Assembly: GCF_905120345.1 (NCBI RefSeq)
Contig: NZ_CAJHOA010000001.1
Coordinates: 124,001 to 188,000 of the forward strand
Direction of reading: 5' to 3'
DNA: 64,000 bases
DNA from: Denitrificimonas caeni
GTDB taxonomy: Bacteria > Pseudomonadota > Gammaproteobacteria > Pseudomonadales > Pseudomonadaceae
The translations under genes were made by a program, and so were the position numbers. The notes under the pieces were generated by a model. That model was not told the DNA's origin, made no database searches, and saw only the letters and a program-made list of their open reading frames with translations. This document shows, piece by piece, positions 19,595-27,949 of this stretch; position 1 is the first letter of the stretch, and each line of letters begins with the position of its first letter.

Positions 19595-20420
19595 GTGTTC
19601 TTGCTCGCACATGGATCTCACTAAAAGGCTCGCTTTGAACCAACTCAATCAGTGATTCTTTGACCAGTTCTAAAATTGCCATAAAGGTTACGACCACACC
19701 TAAACGCCCTTCTTCTAGGGTAAATAAACGCGCAAAAGGTACAAAATGACCCTCTCGTAAGGCCTCCAATACCATGCTCATTCGCTCTCGAGTGGATAAG
19801 ATTTCGCGACTGATTTGGTGACTTTCAAACATATTTGTTCGATGCAACACTGCAGACATGGCTAATAAGACCTCTTCTAAGGCGACATCAGCCATTAAAC
19901 GTCGCGAATGTGCCTCTGGCGCTACAGCTTGTGCAATAAATATATCGCGACCCAAGCGCGGAATCTCATCAAGGTCTTCAGCGGCGGTTTTAATCCGCTC
20001 ATACTCTTGTAAACGGCGGATAAGTTCTGCGCGTGGATCCTCCTCATCATCGGCTGCTCGTAGTTTCGAACGCGGCAGCAGCATGCGTGATTTGATTTCG
20101 GCTAGCATCGCGGCCATCACTAAATACTCAGCCGCTAGCTCTAGGCGCACGGCCTTCATCAACTCAACATACCCCATATATTGATGAGTGATTTGTGCAA
20201 CCTGAATATCAAGAATATCAATATTTTCTTTGCGGATCAGATACAGCAGTAAGTCTAAGGGTCCTTCAAAGGCTTCAAGAATGACTTCTAAAGCGTCTGG
20301 TGGAATATATAAATCTATCGGCAGCGCTGTCAGCGCTTCACCATAGACCATCGCCAACGGGTGTTGCAGAGCAGCGTGTATGCCCTGCTCTGTTTTGTCT
20401 TTGTGAGCTGACTGAGTCAC
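19587..20420 (-). CDS. scpA: Segregation and condensation protein A
   Basis: Kleisin subunit of the SMC-ScpAB complex that bridges the two SMC heads. The 277 residues show the family signature FEGPLDLLLYLIRKENIDILDI near residues 50-71, AAEYLVMAAMLAEIKSRMLLP near 97-117, and the C-terminal winged helix. Translation is read from a GTG at 20420; there is an internal ATG 23 codons later, and neither has a strong binding site, so the N-terminus is uncertain. It sits between yciO and scpB, likely one operon with rnm: rnm-yciO-scpA-scpB, all closely spaced. Confidence 0.94.
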   Translation of the reverse strand: MTQSAHKDKTEQGIHAALQHPLAMVYGEALTALPIDLYIPPDALEVILEAFEGPLDLLLYLIRKENIDILDIQVAQITHQYMGYVELMKAVRLELAAEYLVMAAMLAEIKSRMLLPRSKLRAADDEEDPRAELIRRLQEYERIKTAAEDLDEIPRLGRDIFIAQAVAPEAHSRRLMADVALEEVLLAMSAVLHRTNMFESHQISREILSTRERMSMVLEALREGHFVPFARLFTLEEGRLGVVVTFMAILELVKESLIELVQSEPFSEIHVRARTHE

Positions 20421-20434
20421 TGCAAAGTCAAATC

Positions 20435-21058
20435 TTAACGACTACGGAAAGGTTCAGGGTCACCGCAACCTTCACGTAGGATTTCTGGTTCTTCATCAAC
20501 AAAACTCACCACCGTCGATGCCTCAATACCACCGTAGCCGCCATCAATAATTAAATCGACTTGGTTTTCTAGTAAGTCACGAATCTCATAAGGATCACTT
20601 AGTGGCTCATCGGCATCTGGCAGAATCAAGGTCACACTCATCAGCGGCTCACCCAACTCAGCCAATAAGGCTTGGGCAATCGGATGTCCAGGAACACGTA
20701 AGCCAATAGTGCGACGCTTAGGATGCATCAACATCCGTGGCACTTCTCGAGTTGCGTTGAGGATGTAAGTGTAAGGGCCGGGGGTATAGGCTTTTAATAG
20801 GCGAAATGCGGTCGTGTTAACCTTGGCAAATACGCCCAACTCAGACAAGTCTCGGCACATTAAAGTAAAGTTGTGCTTATCGTCTAAACGACGAATACGA
20901 CGAATACGCTCGAGTGCACTTTTATCACCGAGACGGCAGCCTAACGCGTAGGATGAGTCCGTTGGGTAAATAATGACACCACCTTTGCGAATCACCTCTA
21001 CGGCTTGTTTGACCAAGCGCTCTTGTGGGTTTTCCGCATGAATCTGAAAAAATTTCAT
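20435..21058 (-). CDS. yciO: YciO/Sua5-family protein (L-threonylcarbamoyladenylate synthase-like)
   Basis: Member of the YrdC/Sua5 fold family. The 207 residues start KFFQIHAENPQERL as in YciO and contain VIIYPTDSSYALGC, IRRIRRLDDKHNFTLMCRDLSEL and RRTIGLRVPGHP, the nucleotide and carbamoyl-transfer pocket. TsaC/Sua5 makes the precursor of t6A37 in tRNA; YciO proteins are paralogues with weaker or different activity, so the pathway role is inferred. I chose the second ATG (21058) because AGGA lies nine bases before it; the first, at 21064, lies too close to the same site. Confidence 0.9.
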   Translation of the reverse strand: MKFFQIHAENPQERLVKQAVEVIRKGGVIIYPTDSSYALGCRLGDKSALERIRRIRRLDDKHNFTLMCRDLSELGVFAKVNTTAFRLLKAYTPGPYTYILNATREVPRMLMHPKRRTIGLRVPGHPIAQALLAELGEPLMSVTLILPDADEPLSDPYEIRDLLENQVDLIIDGGYGGIEASTVVSFVDEEPEILREGCGDPEPFRSR

Positions 21059-21074
21059 AGCCATGTCCTCATGG

Positions 21075-21932
21075 TTAAAGAGTTACATCTGGCGCTGCAG
21101 GCGGCGCAAACAGTGGTGTTAAATCATCGGGGACGGCACGATAACGCCCTAACTCAGACCACTGCTGCGGCAGGTGAAAATCACTGCCAGCAGTCACTTT
21201 TAAATTAAATTCGCGGGCTAGAATCGATAAAGTACCGATCTGCTCAGCGGGTTGCATTCCGTTGACCACTTCCAGTGCATGTCCGCCAGTATTGACAAAA
21301 TCTTGCACCAGACGCCGCCGTTTAGTGCGAGTAAAGTTGTAATGATACAGGTGTGCCAAACTAATCAACGCTTTAGCTCGACCAAGCGTTGCCATAGTCT
21401 CCTCAAACGACGGCCAATGCTGTTTAACATCACCAATTTTGCCTGCCCCCAGCCATTTACGAAAAGCTTCGGCATGGTCACGTACGTGCCCTTCCTTTAC
21501 TAAAAACTGTGCAAAATGTGGACGTGCTGGGGCGTTCAAACTGTCACCTAAGGCCGCTTGCACGGCTTGCGCGCCTTCTAATGCGTTTGCAATGCCTTTA
21601 GCGGCTAAACGCTTAGCTATCTCTTCGGAACGCAACCAGCGTCCGGTATGTAATGTTTGAGTCGCGGCTAAAATCTCCGGATCATCTAGGGCAAAGCCAT
21701 AACCTAAAATATGGATAGTCGCACCGCCCCAAAGACAGGACATCTCAATACCATTGATTAATTGAATACCAAGCTCACTGGCTGCTTGGTGTGCTTCAGG
21801 CAGTCCCTCTATGGTGTCATGATCCGTTAGGGCCAGAGTTTTCACGCCTTGCTGATGAGCACGTATAATTAATTCGCTTGGTGCTAGGACGCCATCGGAT
21901 GCTGTACTGTGACAATGTAGATCTATATCCAT
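21075..21932 (-). CDS. rnm: PHP-domain phosphoesterase (RNase AM / YciV family)
   Basis: The polymerase-and-histidinol-phosphatase fold is marked by the metal ligands in [13 protein letters not shown] (residues 4-16), [12 protein letters not shown] (near 35-46) and AGSDFHLP near the C-terminus. The E. coli homologue trims 5' ends of ribosomal RNA and degrades short RNAs and 3',5'-bisphosphonucleotides. The length, 285 residues, fits. I start at the ATG 21932; an upstream TTG would add two residues. Head of the probable rnm-yciO-scpA-scpB operon and divergent from yciB with about 50 bases between. Confidence 0.93.
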   Translation of the reverse strand: MDIDLHCHSTASDGVLAPSELIIRAHQQGVKTLALTDHDTIEGLPEAHQAASELGIQLINGIEMSCLWGGATIHILGYGFALDDPEILAATQTLHTGRWLRSEEIAKRLAAKGIANALEGAQAVQAALGDSLNAPARPHFAQFLVKEGHVRDHAEAFRKWLGAGKIGDVKQHWPSFEETMATLGRAKALISLAHLYHYNFTRTKRRRLVQDFVNTGGHALEVVNGMQPAEQIGTLSILAREFNLKVTAGSDFHLPQQWSELGRYRAVPDDLTPLFAPPAAPDVTL

Positions 21933-21986
21933 GTTCAATGCTTACGCTTGCTGCTGTGTTTGCTATTATGCCGTTTCCTTTCTGTT

Positions 21987-22592
21987 ATGGCGCGCACTGT
22001 GAAACAATTCATCGATTTTATCCCACTTATCTTATTCTTTATTGTCTTTAAGCTGGATCCTCGTGATGTTGAACTGGCTGGACAGGTCTTTTCTATAGGA
22101 GGCATTTTTAGCGCAACGGCAGTATTGATTATCAGTTCCGTAGTGGTCTATGGCACTTTATTTGCGATGCATCGTCGCCTTGAGAAAGGCCAATGGTTAA
22201 CGCTAGTCGGCTGCTTATTTTTTGGTGGCTTAACTTTAGCGTTCCATAGCGAGACTTTTTTAAAGTGGAAAGCACCGGTGGTGAACTGGTTATTTGCATT
22301 GGCTTTTGCTGGTAGCCACTTTATAGGTCAGCAGCCTTTAATTAAGCGTGTGATGGGCCATGCGATTAATTTGCCTGATCGCATCTGGACTCAACTGAAT
22401 ATCGCCTGGGTGATCTTCTTCATGTTTGCTGGTGCGGCTAATTTATTCGTCGCCTTCACTTTCCATGAGATCTGGGTGGATTTTAAAGTATTTGGCAGCC
22501 TCACGATGACCGTACTGTTTTTAATCGGTCAGGGCGTGTTTTTATCTCGGCATATGCAAGATACACCGGACGGCTCAAATAAGGAGTTATAA
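21987..22592 (+). CDS. yciB: Septation protein A family / YciB inner membrane protein
   Basis: An intracellular-septation-protein family member with five to six membrane helices; in E. coli YciB helps maintain envelope integrity and interacts with the division and elongation machinery. [19 protein letters not shown] is the conserved N-terminus and [20 protein letters not shown] the central signature; [10 protein letters not shown] lies near the end. The conserved part starts at the GTG 21999 or the ATG 21987; I give 21987 since no binding site separates them. Longer upstream starts encode unconserved residues. yciI follows after one base. Confidence 0.93.
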   Translation: MARTVKQFIDFIPLILFFIVFKLDPRDVELAGQVFSIGGIFSATAVLIISSVVVYGTLFAMHRRLEKGQWLTLVGCLFFGGLTLAFHSETFLKWKAPVVNWLFALAFAGSHFIGQQPLIKRVMGHAINLPDRIWTQLNIAWVIFFMFAGAANLFVAFTFHEIWVDFKVFGSLTMTVLFLIGQGVFLSRHMQDTPDGSNKEL

Positions 22593-22593
22593 G

Positions 22594-22896
22594 ATGCTGT
22601 ATGCAATTATTGCCGAAGATGTAGCGAACAGTCTAGATGCACGCTTGGCTGCACGCCCTGCTCACTTGGCACGTTTAGAAGCGTTGCAGCAAGCGGGTCG
22701 CCTCGTTATTGCTGGACCGCATCCTGCAGTGGATAGCAGTGACCCAGGCTCGGCTGGCTTTAGTGGTAGTTTAGTGGTTGCGGAGTTTGCTTCTTTGCAA
22801 GCAGCGCAAGACTGGGCCGCTGCCGATCCGTATTGTGCTGCTGGTGTTTATGCTGACGTTCGGGTTAAGCCGTTTAAACAGGTTTTTCCACGTTAG
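22594..22896 (+). CDS. yciI: YciI-family protein
   Basis: A 100-residue protein of the YciI/YCII ferredoxin-like fold. [14 protein letters not shown] and [21 protein letters not shown] are the conserved segments, including the His and Asp/Ser residues seen in the presumed active site ([14 protein letters not shown]). The biochemical role of stand-alone YciI is not established. AAGGAG inside the end of yciB, eight bases before the ATG, drives translation, so the two genes are coupled. About 40 bases separate it from the response regulator gene. Confidence 0.92.
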   Translation: MLYAIIAEDVANSLDARLAARPAHLARLEALQQAGRLVIAGPHPAVDSSDPGSAGFSGSLVVAEFASLQAAQDWAAADPYCAAGVYADVRVKPFKQVFPR

Positions 22897-22936
22897 ACGC
22901 TTTATACAAGACAGTCGTTGGAGTCGTTAAAAGGCA

Positions 22937-23623
22937 ATGAGCAGCATTTTATTAGTGGATGATGACCAAGAGTTATGTGAGCTATTAAGCCACTGGCTTA
23001 GCCAAGAAGGCTTTGTATTGCATGCATGCTTCGACACGCAAAGCGCACGGGATTATTTAGACAGTCATCCACAACCGGATGCGGTGATTCTTGATGTGAT
23101 GTTGCCTGATGGTAATGGCTTGCAATTGCTACGTAAGATACGAGCTGAACACCCACAACTACCGGTTTTGATGTTGTCTGCGCGCGGTGAGCCTACTGAC
23201 CGTATTATTGGTCTCGAGTTAGGCGCTGATGATTACTTAGCTAAACCTTGTGATCCTCGTGAGTTAACCGCGCGCCTGCGTGCTGTATTGCGACGGAGTG
23301 TGAGTGCCCCTGCCACACTCAGTACGATTATCGTTGGTGATTTACAGTACAGCTCTGCTCGTGGCGTGGCCAATATCAATGATCAAGACGATATTATCTT
23401 AACGGTCTCCGAAGGTCGTATTTTAGACGCGTTATTAGCAGCACCTGGTGAGCCGATTGATAAGCAACAGCTGGCACAGTTAGCGCTTGATCGTAAACTA
23501 ACGTTGTATGATCGTAGCCTTGATATGCATGTCAGTAACTTGCGCCGAAAACTCGGTCCACACGCTGACGCCAGTCCACGTATCGTTGCCCTACGTGGAC
23601 GAGGCTATTATTACAGTATTTAA
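22937..23623 (+). CDS. cpxR: OmpR/CpxR-type response regulator
   Basis: A 228-residue two-component regulator. The receiver domain (residues 1-115) has the acidic pair in LLVDDDQEL, the phosphorylation Asp in AVILDVMLPDGNGL near residue 52, and Lys in DDYLAKPCDPREL near 103. The C-terminal winged helix (about 130-228) ends in DMHVSNLRRKLG and RGRGYYYSI. Position between yciI and a CpxP/Spy-like gene with a histidine kinase behind it matches the Pseudomonas CpxR locus. The Cpx name is supported by gene order and the CpxP-like partner, not by known targets here. Confidence 0.85.
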   Translation: MSSILLVDDDQELCELLSHWLSQEGFVLHACFDTQSARDYLDSHPQPDAVILDVMLPDGNGLQLLRKIRAEHPQLPVLMLSARGEPTDRIIGLELGADDYLAKPCDPRELTARLRAVLRRSVSAPATLSTIIVGDLQYSSARGVANINDQDDIILTVSEGRILDALLAAPGEPIDKQQLAQLALDRKLTLYDRSLDMHVSNLRRKLGPHADASPRIVALRGRGYYYSI

Positions 23624-23724
23624 AATTTACCCTTTCTTTACATCTGCTTGACTGTAGTTGACACTGGTTTAGGCATACTAGAGTCATACCGCAATCGGCG
23701 GATCGGTGATTAAGGAGATTTATC

Positions 23725-24192
23725 ATGCGAATTAAAACTACAGCCCTTTTGCTCAGTGCCATACTTCCTTTAAGTGTTTGGGCGATGCCTGAACAAGGCC
23801 AGCAAAAACAGCAGAATATGCAAAGCCAGCAGGGCATGCAAGGCCAGCAAGGCATGCAGAAACAGTCGGCGGAACAGAAACAGAAAAATACTAAATGGCG
23901 CCAAGACAAAATGCAGAAACGCCAAGCGGCTTGGTTTGAGCGTTTAGAGCTGACACCTGTACAACGCGAAGCATTTCAAGCTGAAATGCAAGAACACCGT
24001 GCTCAGCAACAAAAAGCACGTACTGCACACCACGATAAGTTACGCGCATTGTTAAATGATGAGCAGCGTGTCACTTTCGATCAAGAGATGGAGCAGATGC
24101 AGGAGAGAATGCAAAACTATATGCAAAAATCAGATAAATCATCTCGCTCAGGCCAAGACAAGCGCGCTCAACGTGCCAACACTGCGCAGTAA
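23725..24192 (+). CDS. cpxP: Spy/CpxP-like periplasmic protein, Gln/Met-rich
   Basis: A 155-residue secreted protein with a signal peptide at residues 1-20 (TTALLLSAILPLSVWA). The LTxxQ family motifs appear as RLELTPVQREAF near 72-83 and ALLNDEQRVTFDQ near 109-121, so it likely forms an antiparallel helical cradle like Spy/CpxP: a periplasmic chaperone and feedback sensor of the kinase. Between the signal and the domain lies a Gln/Met-rich linker with an 18-base tandem unit (MQSQQG, MQGQQG, then MQKQSA) at 23818-23853 and beyond. AAGGAG precedes the ATG. An intrinsic terminator follows. Confidence 0.84.
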   Translation: MRIKTTALLLSAILPLSVWAMPEQGQQKQQNMQSQQGMQGQQGMQKQSAEQKQKNTKWRQDKMQKRQAAWFERLELTPVQREAFQAEMQEHRAQQQKARTAHHDKLRALLNDEQRVTFDQEMEQMQERMQNYMQKSDKSSRSGQDKRAQRANTAQ

Positions 24193-24204
24193 TACACGTA
24201 CCTT

Positions 24205-24237
24205 AAGCGGCTCAGGTTTTATGTGAGCCGCTTTTTT
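24205..24237 (+). terminator. Terminator between cpxP and the kinase gene
   Basis: AAGCGGCTCA at 24205-24214 pairs with TGAGCCGCTT at 24224-24233 around a nine-base loop, followed by TTTT. The Shine-Dalgarno AAGGAC of the kinase begins right after the T-tract, so the hairpin sits inside the operon and would lower kinase expression relative to cpxR and cpxP. Confidence 0.85.
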
Positions 24238-24252
24238 ATAAGGACAACCATC

Positions 24253-25563
24253 ATGCGCTCATTGTTTTGGAGGATACTTGGCGCCTTTTGGTTAGCTTTA
24301 GTTTTGATGGGTGCCCTCACCTATTTGCTTGTGCGTATTTTTAACCAAGATGATTGGATTCTTAATCACCATCCTGGCTTAAAGAACTTTGCCGCTTCTT
24401 GGTTGAGCTTATATGAATCAGGAGCAACAGAGCCTGCGCTGTACTACTTACAGCAGCAAAAACGTCGTTATCGTATTGAGGCTCAAATCCTCGATGAGAA
24501 TGGCGTATCGCTGAGTAAAGGACTGTCAATGCACTCTCTGGCATGGGAAGCTAAACGCGGTGCGCAGCGTTTGCCATGGCGTCGTATTACTCAAGAAGCG
24601 ACTGGCAGTAATGGCCAGAGTTACCTGTTTATTTATCGTATTGCCCACAGCGAGTTAGGCGCCTGGCAGCGCAGTAACGGTCTGCGCCCTGTTATTGCGT
24701 TGGTTATTGCGTTATTGGTATTAACCGCAATGAGTTTACTGTTGACCTTATCCATTACTCGTCCGTTGAATCGCTTACGGCATGCGGTACATGATTTGGG
24801 TGAGACCACTTATCAAAAAGAAGATCTGAGTCAGTTGGCCCAACGACGCGATGAATTAGGTGTTTTGGCATCTGACTTCAACAATATGGGGCAACGTTTA
24901 CAAGGCTTAATTAAAAGTCAGCGGCAGTTGTTGCGGGATGTATCTCATGAGTTACGCTCGCCCCTAGCCCGCTTACACATTGCTTTAGCTTTGGCTGAGC
25001 GTTGCAGTGAAGACGAGCGTGCGACCTTATGGCCACGCTTACACCTCGAGTGCCAGCGTCTGGACGTCTTGATCGATGAAATACTGACGTTAGCCCGTCT
25101 AGATCAAGTGCAGGCACCTAAGCAAAATATCGCCATTGATGAGTTATTGAATGATCTAGTGGATGATGCTGCCTTACTGGAACCTGAGCAAAAAATAGAG
25201 ATCAAAGGCGCGCACAATTGCAGCTATCAAGGTTGGTTTGAGCTCTTGCAGCGGGCTTTAGATAACTTATTGCGCAATGCTCTGCGTTTTAATCCGTCAT
25301 CAGATCCTATCTGTATTACCGTAACGCAACAATCTACTGGTTTAATGATTAGCATCCGCGATCACGGACCCGGTGTCAGTGATGAATGGCTGAGTAAGCT
25401 GGGCGACAATTTTTTTCGAGTGCCTGGACAAATCCATCAAGGTTATGGATTGGGACTGGCCATTGCCAAACGCGCTATAGAACAACACGGCGGACAGATA
25501 TCTTTCAGCCATCATCCCGAGGGAGGCTTTATCGCCACCGTGCAGTTACCGCAGATTGATTAA
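24253..25563 (+). CDS. cpxA: Sensor histidine kinase (CpxA/CpxS-like)
   Basis: A 436-residue membrane kinase. Two membrane helices (about residues 7-27 and 150-175) flank a periplasmic sensor of about 120 residues. A HAMP segment follows (ITRPLNRLRHAVHDLG), then the phosphoacceptor box LRDVSHELRSPLARL near residue 240 and the ATPase motifs LDNLLRNALRFNP (N box), RDHGPGVSD (G1), and YGLGLAIAKRAIEQHGG (G2). I start at 24253 since AAGGAC lies seven bases upstream; the earlier in-frame ATG lies inside the terminator hairpin. It is the cognate kinase of the regulator at 22937 by position. Confidence 0.88.
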   Translation: MRSLFWRILGAFWLALVLMGALTYLLVRIFNQDDWILNHHPGLKNFAASWLSLYESGATEPALYYLQQQKRRYRIEAQILDENGVSLSKGLSMHSLAWEAKRGAQRLPWRRITQEATGSNGQSYLFIYRIAHSELGAWQRSNGLRPVIALVIALLVLTAMSLLLTLSITRPLNRLRHAVHDLGETTYQKEDLSQLAQRRDELGVLASDFNNMGQRLQGLIKSQRQLLRDVSHELRSPLARLHIALALAERCSEDERATLWPRLHLECQRLDVLIDEILTLARLDQVQAPKQNIAIDELLNDLVDDAALLEPEQKIEIKGAHNCSYQGWFELLQRALDNLLRNALRFNPSSDPICITVTQQSTGLMISIRDHGPGVSDEWLSKLGDNFFRVPGQIHQGYGLGLAIAKRAIEQHGGQISFSHHPEGGFIATVQLPQID

Positions 25564-25568
25564 ATAAC

Positions 25569-26132
25569 TTAGGCTTCAGGCCAGGCCTGTACAAAAGGTG
25601 CCGGATCAAGGTCTGGTGGATTGCGTAAGCTGTTAATCGGCGTACCTAAATAAATGTAGGCAACAACACGCTCATTGTCTTGTAAGCCCAGTTCCGTATT
25701 GATTTTTGTAATCTCTGCTACAGCGCCAGTGCGCCATACAGCTCCTACGCCCTGCGCATGCGCAGCTAATAATATTCCGTGCGCAGCACAACCAGCAGCC
25801 AGTAACTGCTCATGGGCAGGTACTGTTAGATGTTCGCTTATCGTAGCAATAACTATCAATAATAATGGCGCACGCAGGGGCATTGCTCGAGTTTTTTCTA
25901 TTTGCTCACTACTTGCCTCTGGCATCGTACTGAGTAAACCTTGAACAAATAACTCACCTAGTTTCTTACGATCATCACCTTGAATGGTTAAGAAGCGCCA
26001 AGGTCTTATTTGTCCATGATCAGGTGCTCGTAGCGCTGCACGCAACATCAAATCAAGCTGTTCAGCAGTGGGTGCAGGCTCTTGCAAGCGAGGCACTGAT
26101 ACGCGCTTTAATAAAAGATCAATGGCATCCAT
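25569..26132 (-). CDS. Nitroreductase family protein (YdjA-like)
   Basis: A 187-residue FMN-dependent oxidoreductase of the small YdjA type. It starts MDAIDLLLKRVSVPRLQEP, with APDHGQIRPWRFLTI near residues 36-50 forming the FMN phosphate site, and GVGAVWRTGA near 130 the glycine-rich contact. Natural substrates of this subgroup are unknown. GAGGAGA precedes the ATG by eight bases. Its stop lies only five bases from the convergent kinase stop with no terminator between them. Confidence 0.9.
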   Translation of the reverse strand: MDAIDLLLKRVSVPRLQEPAPTAEQLDLMLRAALRAPDHGQIRPWRFLTIQGDDRKKLGELFVQGLLSTMPEASSEQIEKTRAMPLRAPLLLIVIATISEHLTVPAHEQLLAAGCAAHGILLAAHAQGVGAVWRTGAVAEITKINTELGLQDNERVVAYIYLGTPINSLRNPPDLDPAPFVQAWPEA

Positions 26133-26247
26133 CGTACTTCTCCTCGCTCATTTATCGATCAAGTATACTAAACAATTCGCGCGCAATAACCAACTTGTTT
26201 AGTGGGGTATTGCGCATAATGCATGTTGTGCGGACGTTTCTACCTTG

Positions 26248-26619
26248 CTAAGCAACCCTGTCGGGGCTGATACCGGGCTGTAATGGCGGATCGAGTGGCA
26301 GCAAACCATGCGCTGCTCGAGCTGCATCACAATGAGAGTTATGCACGCCATTCTCCCAAGACGCTTGAAAGTCTTGGCAGCTGGATGAGCGGTTCTCATA
26401 CATTGTGCAGCGTACACCTTGCCCAATACTGCCCATTAGAGCGGTGCAGCGAGCAGGCTTACGATCAGTTCCTATCATTGCAACAAAGGTTGAATTGATA
26501 GGAATAACAGAGTCGTCGGGTACTGTACCGCCGGCTGATTGACATTCACCCCAAAAGAAAGAAACGCGAAAATAAGCGCAACAAGCGCCACAGGTTAAGC
26601 ATGGATTGCTATCTGACAT
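26248..26619 (-). CDS. YkgJ-type zinc/iron-chelating CxxC protein (PF03692)
   Basis: A 123-residue protein with the CxxC cluster family pattern: NPCLTCGACC at the N-terminus, then RCTALMG, VRCTMYENRSSSCQDF and a late HNSHCDAARAAHGL. The Cys set probably binds a metal or an iron-sulfur centre; function is not established. Several in-frame starts exist; I use the ATG at 26619 because family members begin two to five residues before the first CxxC and because the longer starts run into a GC-rich palindrome. Confidence 0.85.
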   Translation of the reverse strand: MSDSNPCLTCGACCAYFRVSFFWGECQSAGGTVPDDSVIPINSTFVAMIGTDRKPARCTALMGSIGQGVRCTMYENRSSSCQDFQASWENGVHNSHCDAARAAHGLLPLDPPLQPGISPDRVA

Positions 26620-26641
26620 GATATGTATTGGCCACATGATA

Positions 26642-26687
26642 CCGGCCAAGGCCGGCGCACGAATAGTTTAGACCTATTGGTGTGCGC
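26642..26687. repeat. Two adjacent GC-rich hairpins (REP-like)
   Basis: CCGGCC-AA-GGCCGG at 26642-26655 is followed at once by a longer imperfect hairpin, GCGCAC at 26655-26660 pairing with GTGCGC at 26682-26687, with inner pairs AATAG/CTATT. No T-tract follows on either strand. The arrangement looks like a REP-type extragenic palindrome or a transcript-processing signal between the glutaredoxin-like gene and the YkgJ-type gene. Confidence 0.5.
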
Positions 26688-26722
26688 GGATAAATAAAAT
26701 CCAGTACCGACTATGAAAATAA

Positions 26723-26959
26723 TTATGTTAACAGCCGTAATACATCATTTTCATCAAATGGCCAATTCAGCTCTTGACCATTATCCACTCGGCGCAAGAC
26801 GGGAATAGTGAGCGAATAACGCTCCAGCCATTCAGACGATTCAATAATATCTAGCAGTTCAACAACCAGGCCCTGTGCAACAAATGGCTGTAAAACCTGC
26901 TCTGCTTCTTCACATAAGTGACAGCCTAAGGTGCCAAATAACTCACAATGTGCAGACAT
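26723..26959 (-). CDS. Glutaredoxin-like protein (DUF836 family)
   Basis: A 78-residue thioredoxin-fold protein. The redox motif C-H-L-C is visible in FGTLGCHLCEEAEQVL (residues 8-23), the cis-proline in LTIPVLRR near 51-58, and the family ending NWPFDENDVLRLL. Members of this family are thought to act as small thiol oxidoreductases; the substrate is unknown. It reads toward the YkgJ-type gene, separated from it by the GC-rich hairpins. Confidence 0.88.
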   Translation of the reverse strand: MSAHCELFGTLGCHLCEEAEQVLQPFVAQGLVVELLDIIESSEWLERYSLTIPVLRRVDNGQELNWPFDENDVLRLLT

Positions 26960-27138
26960 GCTTATTCTTCTATTAAAATAAATTTATAACCGTTAGGTTT
27001 GATGAAGTCGCTAAAATCAGTTAAAAACCTTGAAGTTGCTGAGTAGTTAACGCTAAAAGCAGATTAAAAGAATGATTCTTTTAATTGTGCGATACTAGAT
27101 GAGTCATTGTTTTCGAGGCTTTTTTATATGTTAACTTC

Positions 27139-27837
27139 ATGAGTACTCAGGATTACTACACAAAAACAGAAACCATTGAGATCGATGGTGTAAACGATCT
27201 TATTATTCGTTCTTTGCTGGATCGACAGCAATTCTATGACCCTCTAGGCGCCGCATCAAGGCTGGGTATTTGTTCAGCGTCATGGTCTTTATTTGGCATG
27301 CTTTGGCCTTCAAGTATTCGCCTCGCCAGTGCTTTAGCTTTACGCCCTGTTGATATCAATGAGAAAATTTTAGAGATTGGTTGTGGACTTGCTTTGGCGA
27401 GTTTAGTTGCACACCGTAGAGGCGCGAATATTACCGCGTCTGATCGCCATCCAAAAGCCAAATTGTTTTTACAAGAAAATCTACGCTTAAATAGCCTGCC
27501 AAAATTGCCGTTTCGACACGGCCAATGGGGTGAGCATCCTGTCCCTTCTATCGTTGACACTGGTGCTGCCCTATTACATAAAAAATATGACTTAATTGTA
27601 GGCAGCGACTTGCTGTATGAGCCTGATATGCCCAGTGCCTTGGCGCGCTTTGTGAATATGTATGCCAATGATCAGGCTGAAGTTTGGATTGTTGACCCCA
27701 ATCGTGGCTACCGACCCGCCTTTAACCGTAAGATGCAGGGGCTTGGGTTTGAGTTAAGTTCCGATGAAGTGCTGGTTGAGACCGATCCAAATCATGAAAA
27801 ATACCGTGGGCGCCTATTAATTTATAATCGCCATTGA
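27139..27837 (+). CDS. SAM-dependent methyltransferase (PF10294-like)
   Basis: A 232-residue class I methyltransferase. Motif I is EIGCGLALASLVAHRRGA near residues 76-93, followed by the acidic end of strand 2 (ITASDRHPKA), and a post-motif SDLLYEPDMP near 155-164. This is the pattern of the family containing eukaryotic lysine methyltransferases such as METTL21 (D/N-x-x-Y type), so a protein substrate is plausible but unproven. The ribosome binding site before the ATG is weak. It is convergent with rpsA and shares a terminator. Confidence 0.82.
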   Translation: MSTQDYYTKTETIEIDGVNDLIIRSLLDRQQFYDPLGAASRLGICSASWSLFGMLWPSSIRLASALALRPVDINEKILEIGCGLALASLVAHRRGANITASDRHPKAKLFLQENLRLNSLPKLPFRHGQWGEHPVPSIVDTGAALLHKKYDLIVGSDLLYEPDMPSALARFVNMYANDQAEVWIVDPNRGYRPAFNRKMQGLGFELSSDEVLVETDPNHEKYRGRLLIYNRH

Positions 27838-27904
27838 GCTTAGATTAAGTCGTTGGTGTTTAAGCTGCTACGCAAGTAACGCTAATTATAAATTATTTAG
27901 GTAT

Positions 27905-27935
27905 AAAAAAAGGGTGACCGAAGTCACCCTTTTTT
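27905..27935. terminator. Bidirectional terminator between the methyltransferase gene and rpsA
   Basis: AGGGTGAC at 27911-27918 pairs with GTCACCCT at 27923-27930 around CGAA, a stable tetraloop, with A5 before and T5 after the stem; it suits both convergent genes. Confidence 0.94.
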
Positions 27936-27949
27936 AGATCGCAAAGAAC

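Noticed and set aside
23532-23909. Cys-rich 125-residue frame antisense to cpxP
   Set aside because: The Cys repeats are simply the reverse complement of the Gln/Met repeat codons of cpxP.
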